A stretch of 44,610 bases of DNA from an uncultured Azohydromonas sp. (GTDB taxonomy: Bacteria > Pseudomonadota > Gammaproteobacteria > Burkholderiales > Burkholderiaceae_C): the NCBI RefSeq assembly GCF_937926365.1, contig NZ_CALAOH010000117.1, positions 1 to 44,610 of the forward strand. Direction: 5' to 3'. A program made the position numbers and the translations under genes. The notes beneath the pieces are model-generated. The model was not told the origin of the DNA and ran no database searches. It worked only from the letters and a program-made list of their open reading frames with translations. Shown here piece by piece: positions 33,030-40,720 of the stretch (positions are counted from its first letter, which is position 1; each line of letters opens with the position of its first letter).

Positions 33030-34763
33030 TCAACGCATACCCACCTGCGCCACTGAAACCCCCACCAGCGCCACGAACAGCAGCAGCGACACCCCTTTCC
33101 AGAACGCCACCGGATGCCGCTCGATCAGCGCCGGCCGGCGCTGGTGCAGGAATTCCGGGCTGGGGTGGTGCAGGTCGTGCACGAATTCGTCCACGTCGCC
33201 CTGGCGCTGCGCCGGGTCGGGTTGCACCGCCTTGCGGATCGCCTCATCGATCCATGCCGGCAACTCGGGCCGGATTTCCCGCAGCGGGGCATAGACCAGT
33301 TTCTTCTGCGCCGCGCGGTTGCGTGTCTTGGCAACCTCCAGCCCGTAAGGCAATCGCCCGCTCAGCATCTGGTAGGTAAGTACGGCCAGGGAAAACAGGT
33401 CCGCGCGCGGCGTGCCCTCTTCCCCCAGGAAATATTCGGGTGCCGTGTATTGGGCGGTACCCGGAACCTCATGGCCGCGGGCCGACGCGCCTCCATCCAC
33501 GATGCCCGCCACCCGCGCCGCGCCGAAATCGATGATCTTCACCGTGCCCGTGGCGTCGATCAGCACGTTTTCCGGCCTCAAATCCTGGTGCAGCATTTCC
33601 AGCCGATGAAAGGCCCGTAGCCCCCGGGCGATTTGCGCCACCAGGGCGCGCACGGTATCCAGCTCCGGCCGCGGGTGGTCGATCATCCACTGCGCCAGCG
33701 TGCAGCCCTCCACATATTCCATCGCCACGAACAGGTGCCGGCGTGGACGCGTCATGGCGCAAGGCTTCAATACATGGGCGCTGTGGATGCGGCGGGCGAT
33801 CCATTCTTCGAGCAGAAAGCGCTCCCTGTAGGCCGGGTCGGACTGCAGGTCGATGGATGGGGTTTTGAGCGCCACCAGCGCCTGGGTTTGCTCGTCCTGC
33901 GCCAGGTAGATATGGCTGCGGCTGCTGCCGTGGATTTCGCGCAGGATGCGATAGCCGTCCAGCACCATGCGCGGCTCCATTATCGGCGGGGCTGGCAATT
34001 CCACCGCCTGCTGCCGCAGGTCGCCAGCCTGCGGATCGGGCAATTGCTCCACCCGCAGCAGCTGCACCGTCAGATTGTCCGGGCTTCCGCGCCGGTGCGC
34101 TTCTTCAGCCATATGCCGGGCTGCCACGTCCAAGCTGGGAGCGGCGGCCACGGCCGCCAGGATGAATTCCGGCGCCACGTGCTCGTAAACGCCATCGGTG
34201 GCCAGCAGAAAGGTATCGCCCGGCTCCAGCGAGAAGCTGCGGTAATCCACCTCCAGGTATCCACCGATGCCCAGCGCCCGGCCCAGATAACTCTCCTGGG
34301 AAGAAATACGAACCCGGTGGTCCTGCGTCAACTGCTCCAGCGCCTGGGCGTGCATTTTATAAACGCGGCAGTCGCCGACGTGGAACAGGTGTGCCGTGGT
34401 GGATTTCAGAACCAGCGCGCTCAGCGTGCAGACATGGCCGCGGTCCTTGTCGTAGCGACCCTGCCCTTGCTGGGTCTGCGCGTAAAGCCAGGAATTGGTG
34501 GCGGCCAGCACGCGCTCCACCGAGGTTTTGACGGACCAGGCGTCGGCCGTGCAGTAATAGTCCTCCAGCAGGCTGCGCACCGCCGTCTGGCTGGCCACCT
34601 GGCTGAATTCGCTGCTGCTGATGCCGTCGGCAATCGCCACCACCACGCCCTTGCTCGCCCGCTGCGGCTCGCGCGGCAGGCAGGCGCCGTGAAAATCCTG
34701 GTTCGTGGGCTTGCGGCCTTTGTCCGAATACTGGCCGATGGCGACCTGGAGTTGTGCTTGCAT
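33030..34763 (-). CDS. Fused PP2C phosphatase and Ser/Thr protein kinase with C-terminal membrane anchor
   Basis: This is a 577-residue two-domain protein. Residues 1-240 form a PPM/PP2C phosphatase with metal-binding aspartates D46 (IADGISSSEFSQ), D131 (HVGDCRVY), D190 (LATDGVYEH) and D229 (GSPDNLTVQ). Residues 270-540 form a Hanks-type kinase: K300 (ALKTPS), E319/E320, HQDLRPENV with D394 (HQD in place of HRD), DFG at 412-414, and APEYF. The glycine-rich loop is poor (IHGSSRSHI). One helix near 553-573 anchors it, with nearly all of the protein in the cytoplasm. It is last in the nirB-nirD-nitrite channel cluster. Similar genes occur in nitrate assimilation loci of related bacteria, but their substrate is unknown. 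The start ATG 34763 directly follows a T6 tract. Confidence 0.9.
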   Translation of the reverse strand: MQAQLQVAIGQYSDKGRKPTNQDFHGACLPREPQRASKGVVVAIADGISSSEFSQVASQTAVRSLLEDYYCTADAWSVKTSVERVLAATNSWLYAQTQQGQGRYDKDRGHVCTLSALVLKSTTAHLFHVGDCRVYKMHAQALEQLTQDHRVRISSQESYLGRALGIGGYLEVDYRSFSLEPGDTFLLATDGVYEHVAPEFILAAVAAAPSLDVAARHMAEEAHRRGSPDNLTVQLLRVEQLPDPQAGDLRQQAVELPAPPIMEPRMVLDGYRILREIHGSSRSHIYLAQDEQTQALVALKTPSIDLQSDPAYRERFLLEEWIARRIHSAHVLKPCAMTRPRRHLFVAMEYVEGCTLAQWMIDHPRPELDTVRALVAQIARGLRAFHRLEMLHQDLRPENVLIDATGTVKIIDFGAARVAGIVDGGASARGHEVPGTAQYTAPEYFLGEEGTPRADLFSLAVLTYQMLSGRLPYGLEVAKTRNRAAQKKLVYAPLREIRPELPAWIDEAIRKAVQPDPAQRQGDVDEFVHDLHHPSPEFLHQRRPALIERHPVAFWKGVSLLLFVALVGVSVAQVGMR

Positions 34764-34797
34764 AAAAAACAGCCTCAACCCGGAGCGGGCTGAGGCT
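34764..34797 (-). terminator. Intrinsic terminator between the nitrite channel and kinase genes
   Basis: On the minus strand a stem of 7 bp, a single mismatch and 4 more bp (34797-34791, 34789-34786 with 34782-34779, 34777-34771), loop of three, is followed by one base and six T (34769-34764). The tract touches the kinase ATG. It would end most transcripts of the nitrite operon before the kinase gene, or act as a regulated attenuator. Confidence 0.8.
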
Positions 34798-34835
34798 TCA
34801 TGCGTGGGGTGCGGAATATTTCTTCTGATGAGCGA

Positions 34836-35648
34836 TCAAGCCAGCTTGCGCTTCGGAGCGGTTTTGATGTGGGTGGCGTACAGCGTCAAGCCGGTGAAGG
34901 CCAGGCCGCCCACCATGTTGCCCAGCACGGTGGGAATCTCGTTCCAGATCAGATAATCCATGATCGAGAAATTACCACCCAGCAGCAGCCCCGTGGGGAA
35001 CAGGAACATGTTCACCACCGAATGCTCAAAAGCCATGGCGAAGAACAGCATGATGGGCATCCACATCGCGATGACCTTGCCGCCCACGGTGGTGGAAATC
35101 ATGGCGCCGACCACGCCGGTGGACACCATCCAGTTGCACAGCATGCCGCGCACGAAAAGCGTCAGCATGCCCCAAAAGCCGTACTGGGCATAACCCAGCG
35201 TGCGAGATTCGCCGATCACGCCAATGGTGTGGCCCACCTTGCTGGGCTCAGTCTGGAAACCGTTGGTGAAGACGATGGACATCAGCACCGCCACGGTCAA
35301 CGCTCCCAGGAAATTCCCCAGGAACACGATGCCCCAGTTCTTGAGCACACCTTTGAGCGTGACCCCCGGCCGCTTGTCGATCAGTGCCAGCGGCGTGAGC
35401 ACGAACACACCGGTGAGCAGGTCGAAACCCAGCAGGTACAGCATGCAAAAACCCACCGGGAACAGCATGGCGCCGAAAATCGGCGAACCCGTCTGCACCG
35501 ACACGGTCACGGCAAACACCGCCGCCAGCGCCAGGATGGCGCCGGCCATGTAGGCCCGGATCAGTGCATCACGCGTCGCCATGTGAATCTTGGATTCACC
35601 GGCATCGACCATCTTGGTCACGAATTCAGAAGGGACGAGATAAGCCAC
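34836..35648 (-). CDS. nirC: Formate/nitrite transporter family channel, probable nitrite uptake (NirC type)
   Basis: This 270-residue FNT-family integral membrane protein is expected to form a pentameric channel with six helices per subunit. Family marks are GAILALAAVFAVTV in helix 1, FPVGFCMLYLLGFDLLTG, LKNWGIVFLGNFLGAL, the conserved RGMLCNWMV and AMAFEHSVVNMF with its channel histidine, and NEIPTVLGNMVGGL. Context between nirD and the kinase gene points to nitrite rather than formate. The start is a GTG at 35648 behind GAGGAAG. The gene is 41 bases after nirD. Confidence 0.9.
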   Translation of the reverse strand: MAYLVPSEFVTKMVDAGESKIHMATRDALIRAYMAGAILALAAVFAVTVSVQTGSPIFGAMLFPVGFCMLYLLGFDLLTGVFVLTPLALIDKRPGVTLKGVLKNWGIVFLGNFLGALTVAVLMSIVFTNGFQTEPSKVGHTIGVIGESRTLGYAQYGFWGMLTLFVRGMLCNWMVSTGVVGAMISTTVGGKVIAMWMPIMLFFAMAFEHSVVNMFLFPTGLLLGGNFSIMDYLIWNEIPTVLGNMVGGLAFTGLTLYATHIKTAPKRKLA

Positions 35649-35689
35649 GGTACTTCCTCAGGTCGTTCAATGATTCTCAAAGTACCGGC

Positions 35690-36025
35690 TCAGGCGCCGA
35701 TGCAGACCATGTCGCCCTGCAGGCGCACGGGATAGCTCTTCACAGAGTTTTCGGGCGCCTCCAGGCATTCGCCGGTGGCGAGGTCGAAATGCTGCTTGTA
35801 GATGGGCGAGGCCACGACGATGCGCGCCCCCAAGTTGCCCACCAGCCCACGCGATAACACGCTAGCCTGGGAATTGGGATCGAAGTTGTCGATGGCGTAG
35901 AGGCGTTGCACGTCGTCCTCGACGCGGAATACGGCCACGTGCCGCTCGCGCACCAGGGCACAGACGCCGGTATTGGGCACGATGTCCTCGACGGCACACA
36001 CGGGGGTCCAGGTGGTATTTTCCAT
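35690..36025 (-). CDS. nirD: Nitrite reductase (NADH) small subunit
   Basis: This 111-residue small subunit has a Rieske-like beta fold but lacks the cluster-binding Cys-His pairs, as usual for NirD. Recognisable parts are WTPVCAVEDIVPNTGVCALV, IDNFDPNSQASVLSRGLVG, and SPIYKQHFDLATGECLEAPE. It pairs with NirB to reduce nitrite to ammonium in the cytoplasm. A GAGGAAA ribosome site places the start at ATG 36025. It follows nirB by 32 bases. Confidence 0.95.
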   Translation of the reverse strand: MENTTWTPVCAVEDIVPNTGVCALVRERHVAVFRVEDDVQRLYAIDNFDPNSQASVLSRGLVGNLGARIVVASPIYKQHFDLATGECLEAPENSVKSYPVRLQGDMVCIGA

Positions 36026-36057
36026 GTCGTGTTTCCTCAATTATTCGGATTCGTGGC

Positions 36058-38607
36058 TCAAGCCGTCTCGCTCGCCGCGGCATTTTCGGAGCGGTTGGAC
36101 AACTGCTCCCATTTCTCCTCCGGGGTGGCCGGGCGGATCTGGCCGCGCTCCTGGATGAAAATCACGTTGCGGTCCCCCTGGTCGCTGTTGACGAACTGGC
36201 GGAAACGCTTGCGGGTTTCGGGCGTGGTGACCGCACTCTTCCATTCGCACTGGTAGGTATTCACCACGTGCTGCATGTCGGCTTCCAGTTCCGCGGCAAT
36301 ACCCAGCTTGTCGTGGAGCACGACCTGCTTCAGATAATCCAGCCCGCCTTCGAGGTTGTCACGCCACACGCTGGTGCGCTGCAGCCGGTCCGCGGTGCGC
36401 ACGTAGAACATCAGGAAACGGTCGATGGTGCGGATCAAATCGGCCTTGGACAAATCGGAGTCCAGCAATTCGGCGTGACGCGGCTTCATGCCACCGTTGC
36501 CGCACACATAAAGGTTCCAGCCCTTTTCCGTGGCGATCACGCCCACGTCCTTGCCCTGGGCCTCGGCGCATTCACGCGTGCAGCCCGAAACCCCAAACTT
36601 GATCTTGTGCGGCGCACGCAACCCTTTGTACCGATTCTCAAGCTCCACAGCCAGGCCGACGCTGTCGTCCACGCCATAACGGCACCAGGTCGAGCCTACG
36701 CAAGATTTCACCGTGCGCAGCGACTTGCCATAGGCATGGCCGGATTCGAAGCCGGCGGCAATCAGTTCTTCCCAGATCAGCGGCAACTGCTCGATGCGGG
36801 CACCAAACAGGTCCACGCGCTGGCCGCCGGTGATCTTGGTGTAGAGGCCGTATTTCTTTGCCACCTGTCCCACGGCAATCAGGCCGTCCGGCGTGACTTC
36901 GCCGCCAGCCATGCGTGGCACGACGGAATACGTACCGTCCTTCTGGATGTTGCCCAGGAAATAGTCGTTGGAATCCTGAAGGCTGGCGTGCTCCTTCTTC
37001 AGCACGAATTCGTTCCAGACCGAGGCGAAAATGCTGCCGGCCACCGGCTTGCAAATGTCGCAACCCAGTCCCTGGCCATGCTTGTCCAGCAGTTCCTCAA
37101 AGGTCCTGATCTTGCCGACCTTGATGAGGTGGAACAACTCCTGGCGCGAATAGGCAAAGTGCTCGCACAGGTGGTTGTTCACCGCCATGCCGAGTTTCTT
37201 CATCTCGGCTTTCATCACCTGCGTTACCAGCGGCACGCAACCGCCGCAGGTCATGCCAGCCTTGGTGCAGCTTTTCAACTCGCCGATGCTGTTCACGCCC
37301 CTGGCCACGGCCTGGCACAGCATGGCCTTGGTCACGCTGTTGCACGAGCAGATCTGCGCGGAATCCGGCAACGCATCCGCGCCCAAGCTGGGTTTGGCTT
37401 GACCGTCGGACTGCGGCAGGATCAGGAATTCCGGGTCCTTGGGCAATTCGATGCGGTTGAGCATCATCTGCAGCAGGGTGCCGTATTCGGCGGCATCGCC
37501 CACCAGCACCGCACCCAGCAGTTGCTTGCCGTCCTCCGACACGACGATTTTCTTGTAGACCTGCTTGCGCTCGTCGGTGAATTGGTAGGCGCGGCTGTTC
37601 TTCGTATTGCCCAGGGCGTCTCCCACGCTGGCGACGTCCACGCCCATGAGTTTCAGCTTGGTGCTCAGATCGGCGCCGTTGAAATCAGCCGCCTCGCCGG
37701 CCAGCGTTTTCGCGACCACGCGCGCCATGTCGTAGCCCGGGGCCACCAGGCCGAAGACCTGGCCGTTCCAGGAGGCACATTCGCCGATGGCGAAAACGTC
37801 CGCGTCGCTGGTGCGGCACTGGTTGTCGATCACGATGCCGCCGCGCGCACCGATATTCAGCCCGCACTGGCGCGCCAACTCGTCACGCGGACGGATGCCG
37901 GCGGAAAACACGATCATGTCGGTTTCCAGGTGCGTGCCGTCGGCAAACACCATGCGGTGCCGGGCGTCTTCGCCGGCGATGATTTCCACCGTGCTTTTCT
38001 GGGTGTGCACCTGCACACCCAAATCCTCGATCTTGCTGCGCAGCACGCGTCCGCCGACGTCGTCCACCTGCACCGCCATCAGGCGCGGCGCGAATTCGAC
38101 CACGTGCGTCTGCAGTTTCATGTCGCGCAGGGCCTTGGCGCATTCCAGGCCCAGCAAACCACCGCCCACCACCACGCCGCTCGCGGAGCGGCGGCCGCAT
38201 TCGAGCATCGCCTCCAGGTCCTCGATGGTGCGGTAGACGAAGCAATCCTCGCGCTCCTTGCCCGGAATGGGTGGCACGAAGGGATAGGAGCCGGTGGCGA
38301 TGACGAGTTTGTCGTAGGGCAGCACGTCGCCGCTGGACACTGTCACCGTCTTGTTTTCGCGGTCGATGGCGGTGGCGCGGGCATTGAGCTTGAGCAGCAG
38401 GTTGTCGCGGTCGAAGAAGCCGGGGGGCACCAGCGACAAATCCTCCGCGGCCTTGCCGGTGAAGAATTCGGACAGGTGCACGCGGTCATAAGCCGGACGC
38501 GGCTCCTCGCACAGCACGGTGATTTCCGCGTGGTGAATGCCGGCGTCGAACAGGCTCTCCAGGAATTTCTGTCCCACCATGCCGTGGCCGATAACGAGGA
38601 TCTTCAT
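36058..38607 (-). CDS. nirB: Nitrite reductase (NADH) large subunit
   Basis: This 849-residue large subunit of assimilatory nitrite reductase is predicted. The N-terminal FAD/NAD(P)H part has ILVIGHGMVGQKFLESL and VVVGGGLLGLECAKALRD. A BFD-like 2Fe-2S domain follows (ICSCNSVTK, TCGGCVPL). The C-terminal nitrite/sulfite reductase half has SCVGSTWCRYG and GVSGCTRECAEAQGKDVGVI, with the later VCGNGGMKPRH. These supply the 4Fe-4S and sirohaem site. All expected cysteines are visible, so the enzyme should be active. The gene heads nirB-nirD-channel-kinase, with a predicted sigma-54 promoter about 260 bases upstream. Confidence 0.97.
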   Translation of the reverse strand: MKILVIGHGMVGQKFLESLFDAGIHHAEITVLCEEPRPAYDRVHLSEFFTGKAAEDLSLVPPGFFDRDNLLLKLNARATAIDRENKTVTVSSGDVLPYDKLVIATGSYPFVPPIPGKEREDCFVYRTIEDLEAMLECGRRSASGVVVGGGLLGLECAKALRDMKLQTHVVEFAPRLMAVQVDDVGGRVLRSKIEDLGVQVHTQKSTVEIIAGEDARHRMVFADGTHLETDMIVFSAGIRPRDELARQCGLNIGARGGIVIDNQCRTSDADVFAIGECASWNGQVFGLVAPGYDMARVVAKTLAGEAADFNGADLSTKLKLMGVDVASVGDALGNTKNSRAYQFTDERKQVYKKIVVSEDGKQLLGAVLVGDAAEYGTLLQMMLNRIELPKDPEFLILPQSDGQAKPSLGADALPDSAQICSCNSVTKAMLCQAVARGVNSIGELKSCTKAGMTCGGCVPLVTQVMKAEMKKLGMAVNNHLCEHFAYSRQELFHLIKVGKIRTFEELLDKHGQGLGCDICKPVAGSIFASVWNEFVLKKEHASLQDSNDYFLGNIQKDGTYSVVPRMAGGEVTPDGLIAVGQVAKKYGLYTKITGGQRVDLFGARIEQLPLIWEELIAAGFESGHAYGKSLRTVKSCVGSTWCRYGVDDSVGLAVELENRYKGLRAPHKIKFGVSGCTRECAEAQGKDVGVIATEKGWNLYVCGNGGMKPRHAELLDSDLSKADLIRTIDRFLMFYVRTADRLQRTSVWRDNLEGGLDYLKQVVLHDKLGIAAELEADMQHVVNTYQCEWKSAVTTPETRKRFRQFVNSDQGDRNVIFIQERGQIRPATPEEKWEQLSNRSENAAASETA

Positions 38608-38640
38608 GGGCTTCTCGATGCGAGGGTTTCAAGTGCACCC

Positions 38641-38681
38641 GCCCGGGGCGGGCACTGCGAAAAGGAAATAAAGCCCCGGGC
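38641..38681 (-). promoter_or_regulatory. GC-rich hairpin in the nirB leader
   Basis: Perfect 9-base arms GCCCGGGGC (38641-38649) and GCCCCGGGC (38673-38681) enclose 23 bases. On the minus strand the loop begins with a pyrimidine-rich TTTATTTCCTTTT. It lies 34-74 bases before the nirB ATG. It could be part of an attenuator whose alternative form frees the T-rich segment. Confidence 0.45.
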
Positions 38682-38876
38682 GCACCCAGTTCCGCAAACA
38701 GGCCATGCAGCGGCCTGACAACCCATGCGGCCGGTCATGCAGGGAATTGGGGGGTTCGGGGATTGCAATGCCTCGCGTCGTCGTGACGCTGCGGCAGGCG
38801 CACGTCGTTGTGGCCTGGGGACTGGCCGGCTGGAAAATGCCGCGCCCCGGTGCATTGCGTTGAGAGTGCTCAACCT

Positions 38877-38895
38877 TTCGCAATAGCCATGCCAA
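38877..38895 (-). promoter_or_regulatory. Predicted sigma-54 promoter of the nirB operon
   Basis: On the minus strand TTGGCATGGCTATTGCGAA matches the -24/-12 consensus, with GG (38893-38892) and GC (38881-38880) separated by exactly ten bases. The start would be near 38868, inside a small inverted repeat. Such promoters need an activator such as NtrC. Confidence 0.75.
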
Positions 38896-38935
38896 TAGGA
38901 TTCAAGGGGGAGAACCCTAGGAAATTGGCCTCAAG

Positions 38936-38972
38936 TGCACCAATGCTGCCCGCGGCGCACCAATGCGACGCA
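38936..38972 (-). promoter_or_regulatory. Two NtrC-like activator boxes
   Basis: GCACCAATGC occurs at 38937-38946 and 38957-38966, 20 bases apart, that is, on the same DNA face. On the minus strand each reads as ATTGGTGC, the right half of the NtrC consensus, with only partial left halves. They lie about 70-100 bases upstream of the predicted sigma-54 start, the usual enhancer distance. Confidence 0.55.
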
Positions 38973-39291
38973 AGCGGCGCCCGCGCAGTCGGCGGGGCAC
39001 GCACGAACATGGCGCCGTGCGCTTGGTCGCAACCGAAGACGCCGCACCCGCGCACCGGGCTCTTCTCGAAGAGCGCTGGCCGGCCCTGCTCGGGAGGTTA
39101 TCGAAGGCGCCGAATCGTGGAATCCGTCACGTTCTGACGGTGAGGGTCTGTATAAAACCGAAAGATTCGTTCCCGAAAAACTTTGTGAGAATCGGGAGCT
39201 CGTCCCGTTGGTCCGACCCTTCATTTGCTTGCCGGCAGGTCATGCGCGCAAAGGCTCTTTTCGCATTTCGCAGCGGAGGCCCGTCATTTCC

Positions 39292-39774
39292 ATGAGCCAA
39301 AAACATCGGCCCTTCCTTCTGCGGGATCTGCACTTTCCCAAGTACCTGTGGGCCCTCACGGCGGTGTACGGCCTGGCCACCTTCGGGCACTGCGTGCACA
39401 ACGCCGAGTTCCTGGCCTATTACCCGAACATGCCGGAGGGGATGACGCACGAGGTCGTCTATCTGGCGTGGATGGGACTGAGCGTGGTCGGGCTGGCCGT
39501 CGTGCCCTTTTACATGCTGGACCTGGGCGTGATGGCGGCCTTCGTCCTGGCGCTGTACGGCCTGCTGGGGCTGTCGGGCCTGGGGCACTATTCCCTGGGC
39601 GCGCTGGAGGAGCACACGCTGGTGGCCAACCTGCTGATCATGTTCCAGGGACTCAGCGGCCTGGCGCTGGCCGTCCGTGCGATGCGAGAAACCATCAAGC
39701 AGGCGCACCGGCACGCGCACCGCGGCGCCTACGGCACGCCGGTCGAACACGACCCCCGGCTGTCCAACCGCTGA
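39292..39774 (+). CDS. Small histidine-bearing membrane protein of unknown function
   Basis: This 160-residue protein has four predicted membrane helices at about residues 18-42, 55-77, 79-100 and 109-130. Histidines lie in or near the helices: H33 and H36 (FGHCVHNAEF), H99 (GLGHYSLG) and H108. The C-terminal tail is basic and His-rich (KQAHRHAHRGAYG). I do not recognise a named family. The spacing of histidines would allow haem or metal binding, but that is speculation. A GGAGG lies 12 bases before ATG 39292, rather far. The gene diverges from nirB, sharing the 684-base control region, so a link to nitrogen oxide metabolism is possible but unproven. Confidence 0.75.
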   Translation: MSQKHRPFLLRDLHFPKYLWALTAVYGLATFGHCVHNAEFLAYYPNMPEGMTHEVVYLAWMGLSVVGLAVVPFYMLDLGVMAAFVLALYGLLGLSGLGHYSLGALEEHTLVANLLIMFQGLSGLALAVRAMRETIKQAHRHAHRGAYGTPVEHDPRLSNR

Positions 39775-39792
39775 CCGGGGCCCGCGTGGGCC

Positions 39793-40641
39793 TCAGCGCC
39801 GAGCCGCCATCGGCTCGCCCAGCTTGATGAAGTGCAGCGGCTTCCAGCTGGGATTCCATTTCAGCCCGCGCTGCGGGAACAGCATCACCACGGTGGAGCC
39901 GAGCAGGAAGCGGCCCATTTCCTGACCCTGCCGGAGCTCGATGGGCTCGCCGTCGCGGTAGCTCCATTCACGCACCTGGTCTGGGCGCGGCGGGTTGACC
40001 ACGCCGTGCCACACGGTGGCCATGCTGCCCACGATGGTGGCGCCCACCAGCACCAGCACCCACGGGCCGTGCGCGCCCTCGAACACGCACACCACGCGCT
40101 CGTTGCGCGCGAACAGCCCGGGCACGCCGCGCGCGGTCACCGGGTTGACGGAGAAGAGGTCGCCGGGCACGTGGACCATGCGCACCAGGCGCCCGTCGCA
40201 GGGCATGTGGATGCGGTGATAGTCCTTGGGGCTGAGGTACAGGGTGGCGAAGCTGCCGTTCTCGAAGGTCCGCGCCAGCGCCGCGTCGCCGCCCACCAGG
40301 GCCGTGGCGCTGTACTCGTGGCCCTTGGCCTGGAAGATCTGGCCCTGGTTGATGTCGCCGAACTGGCTCACCGCGCCGTCCACCGGGCAAATCAGGTCCG
40401 CCACCGCCAGCGGCCGCGCGCCGGGCTTCAGGGGCCGGGTGAAGAACTCGTTGAAGCTGCGGTAGCTGGCGATGTCGGGGTTGACCGCCTCGGACATGTC
40501 CACGCCGTAGCGCTTGACGAACCAGCGAATGATCCGCGTGGTCGCCGCTCCGCCCTCCCACGAGGCAACCCGCCCTCCGAACACGGTCATCGCGCGCTTG
40601 GGCAGCAGGTACTGAACGAGGACGGAGAGGCGGTCGATCAA
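39793..40641 (-). CDS. psd: Phosphatidylserine decarboxylase proenzyme
   Basis: This 282-residue proenzyme makes phosphatidylethanolamine at the inner membrane. Self-cleavage occurs in LGST (residues 247-250), between G248 and S249, giving the pyruvoyl group on the small chain. PVDGAVSQFG (D88) and SPKDYHRIHMPCDG (H142, H145) supply the autocleavage and catalytic residues. The N-terminal YLLPKRAMTVFGGRVAS and FNEFFTRPLKPGARP are typical of the proteobacterial class I enzyme. The likely start is a TTG at 40641, since no ATG lies upstream in frame and the next one (codon 18) would cut into conserved sequence. hrpA is 79 bases upstream on the same strand. Confidence 0.94.
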   Translation of the reverse strand: MIDRLSVLVQYLLPKRAMTVFGGRVASWEGGAATTRIIRWFVKRYGVDMSEAVNPDIASYRSFNEFFTRPLKPGARPLAVADLICPVDGAVSQFGDINQGQIFQAKGHEYSATALVGGDAALARTFENGSFATLYLSPKDYHRIHMPCDGRLVRMVHVPGDLFSVNPVTARGVPGLFARNERVVCVFEGAHGPWVLVLVGATIVGSMATVWHGVVNPPRPDQVREWSYRDGEPIELRQGQEMGRFLLGSTVVMLFPQRGLKWNPSWKPLHFIKLGEPMAARR

Positions 40642-40702
40642 GGCAATGGTCCGTTGGCGGGCAAACCGGAAAGTGTAGCGAGGGGTTTCGGCTGGCCTGG
40701 GA

Positions 40703-40719
40703 GCAGGCTTCAGGCCTGC
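40703..40719 (-). terminator. Weak hairpin after hrpA
   Basis: GCAGGC and GCCTGC pair around a 5-base loop just after the hrpA stop, without a T-tract. Read-through into psd is likely. Confidence 0.25.
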
Positions 40720-40720
40720 C

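Larger units (their letters stand above)
38682..39291. other. Gap between nirB and the divergent membrane protein
   Basis: There is no credible gene here. On the minus side it contains the rest of the predicted 260-base nirB leader (to about 38868), a GTTGAG-AGTG-CTCAAC hairpin at its start (38859-38874), a sigma-54 promoter and two NtrC-like boxes. From 38975 to 39291 it becomes ordinary intergenic sequence with a TATAAA at 39151-39156 that may be part of a promoter for the + strand gene, though no well-spaced -35 box was found. Confidence 0.5.

Noticed and set aside
36268..38718. An 816-codon open frame antisense to nirB
   Set aside because: No recognisable domain, and composition typical of a codon shadow. 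nirB is unambiguous on the other strand.
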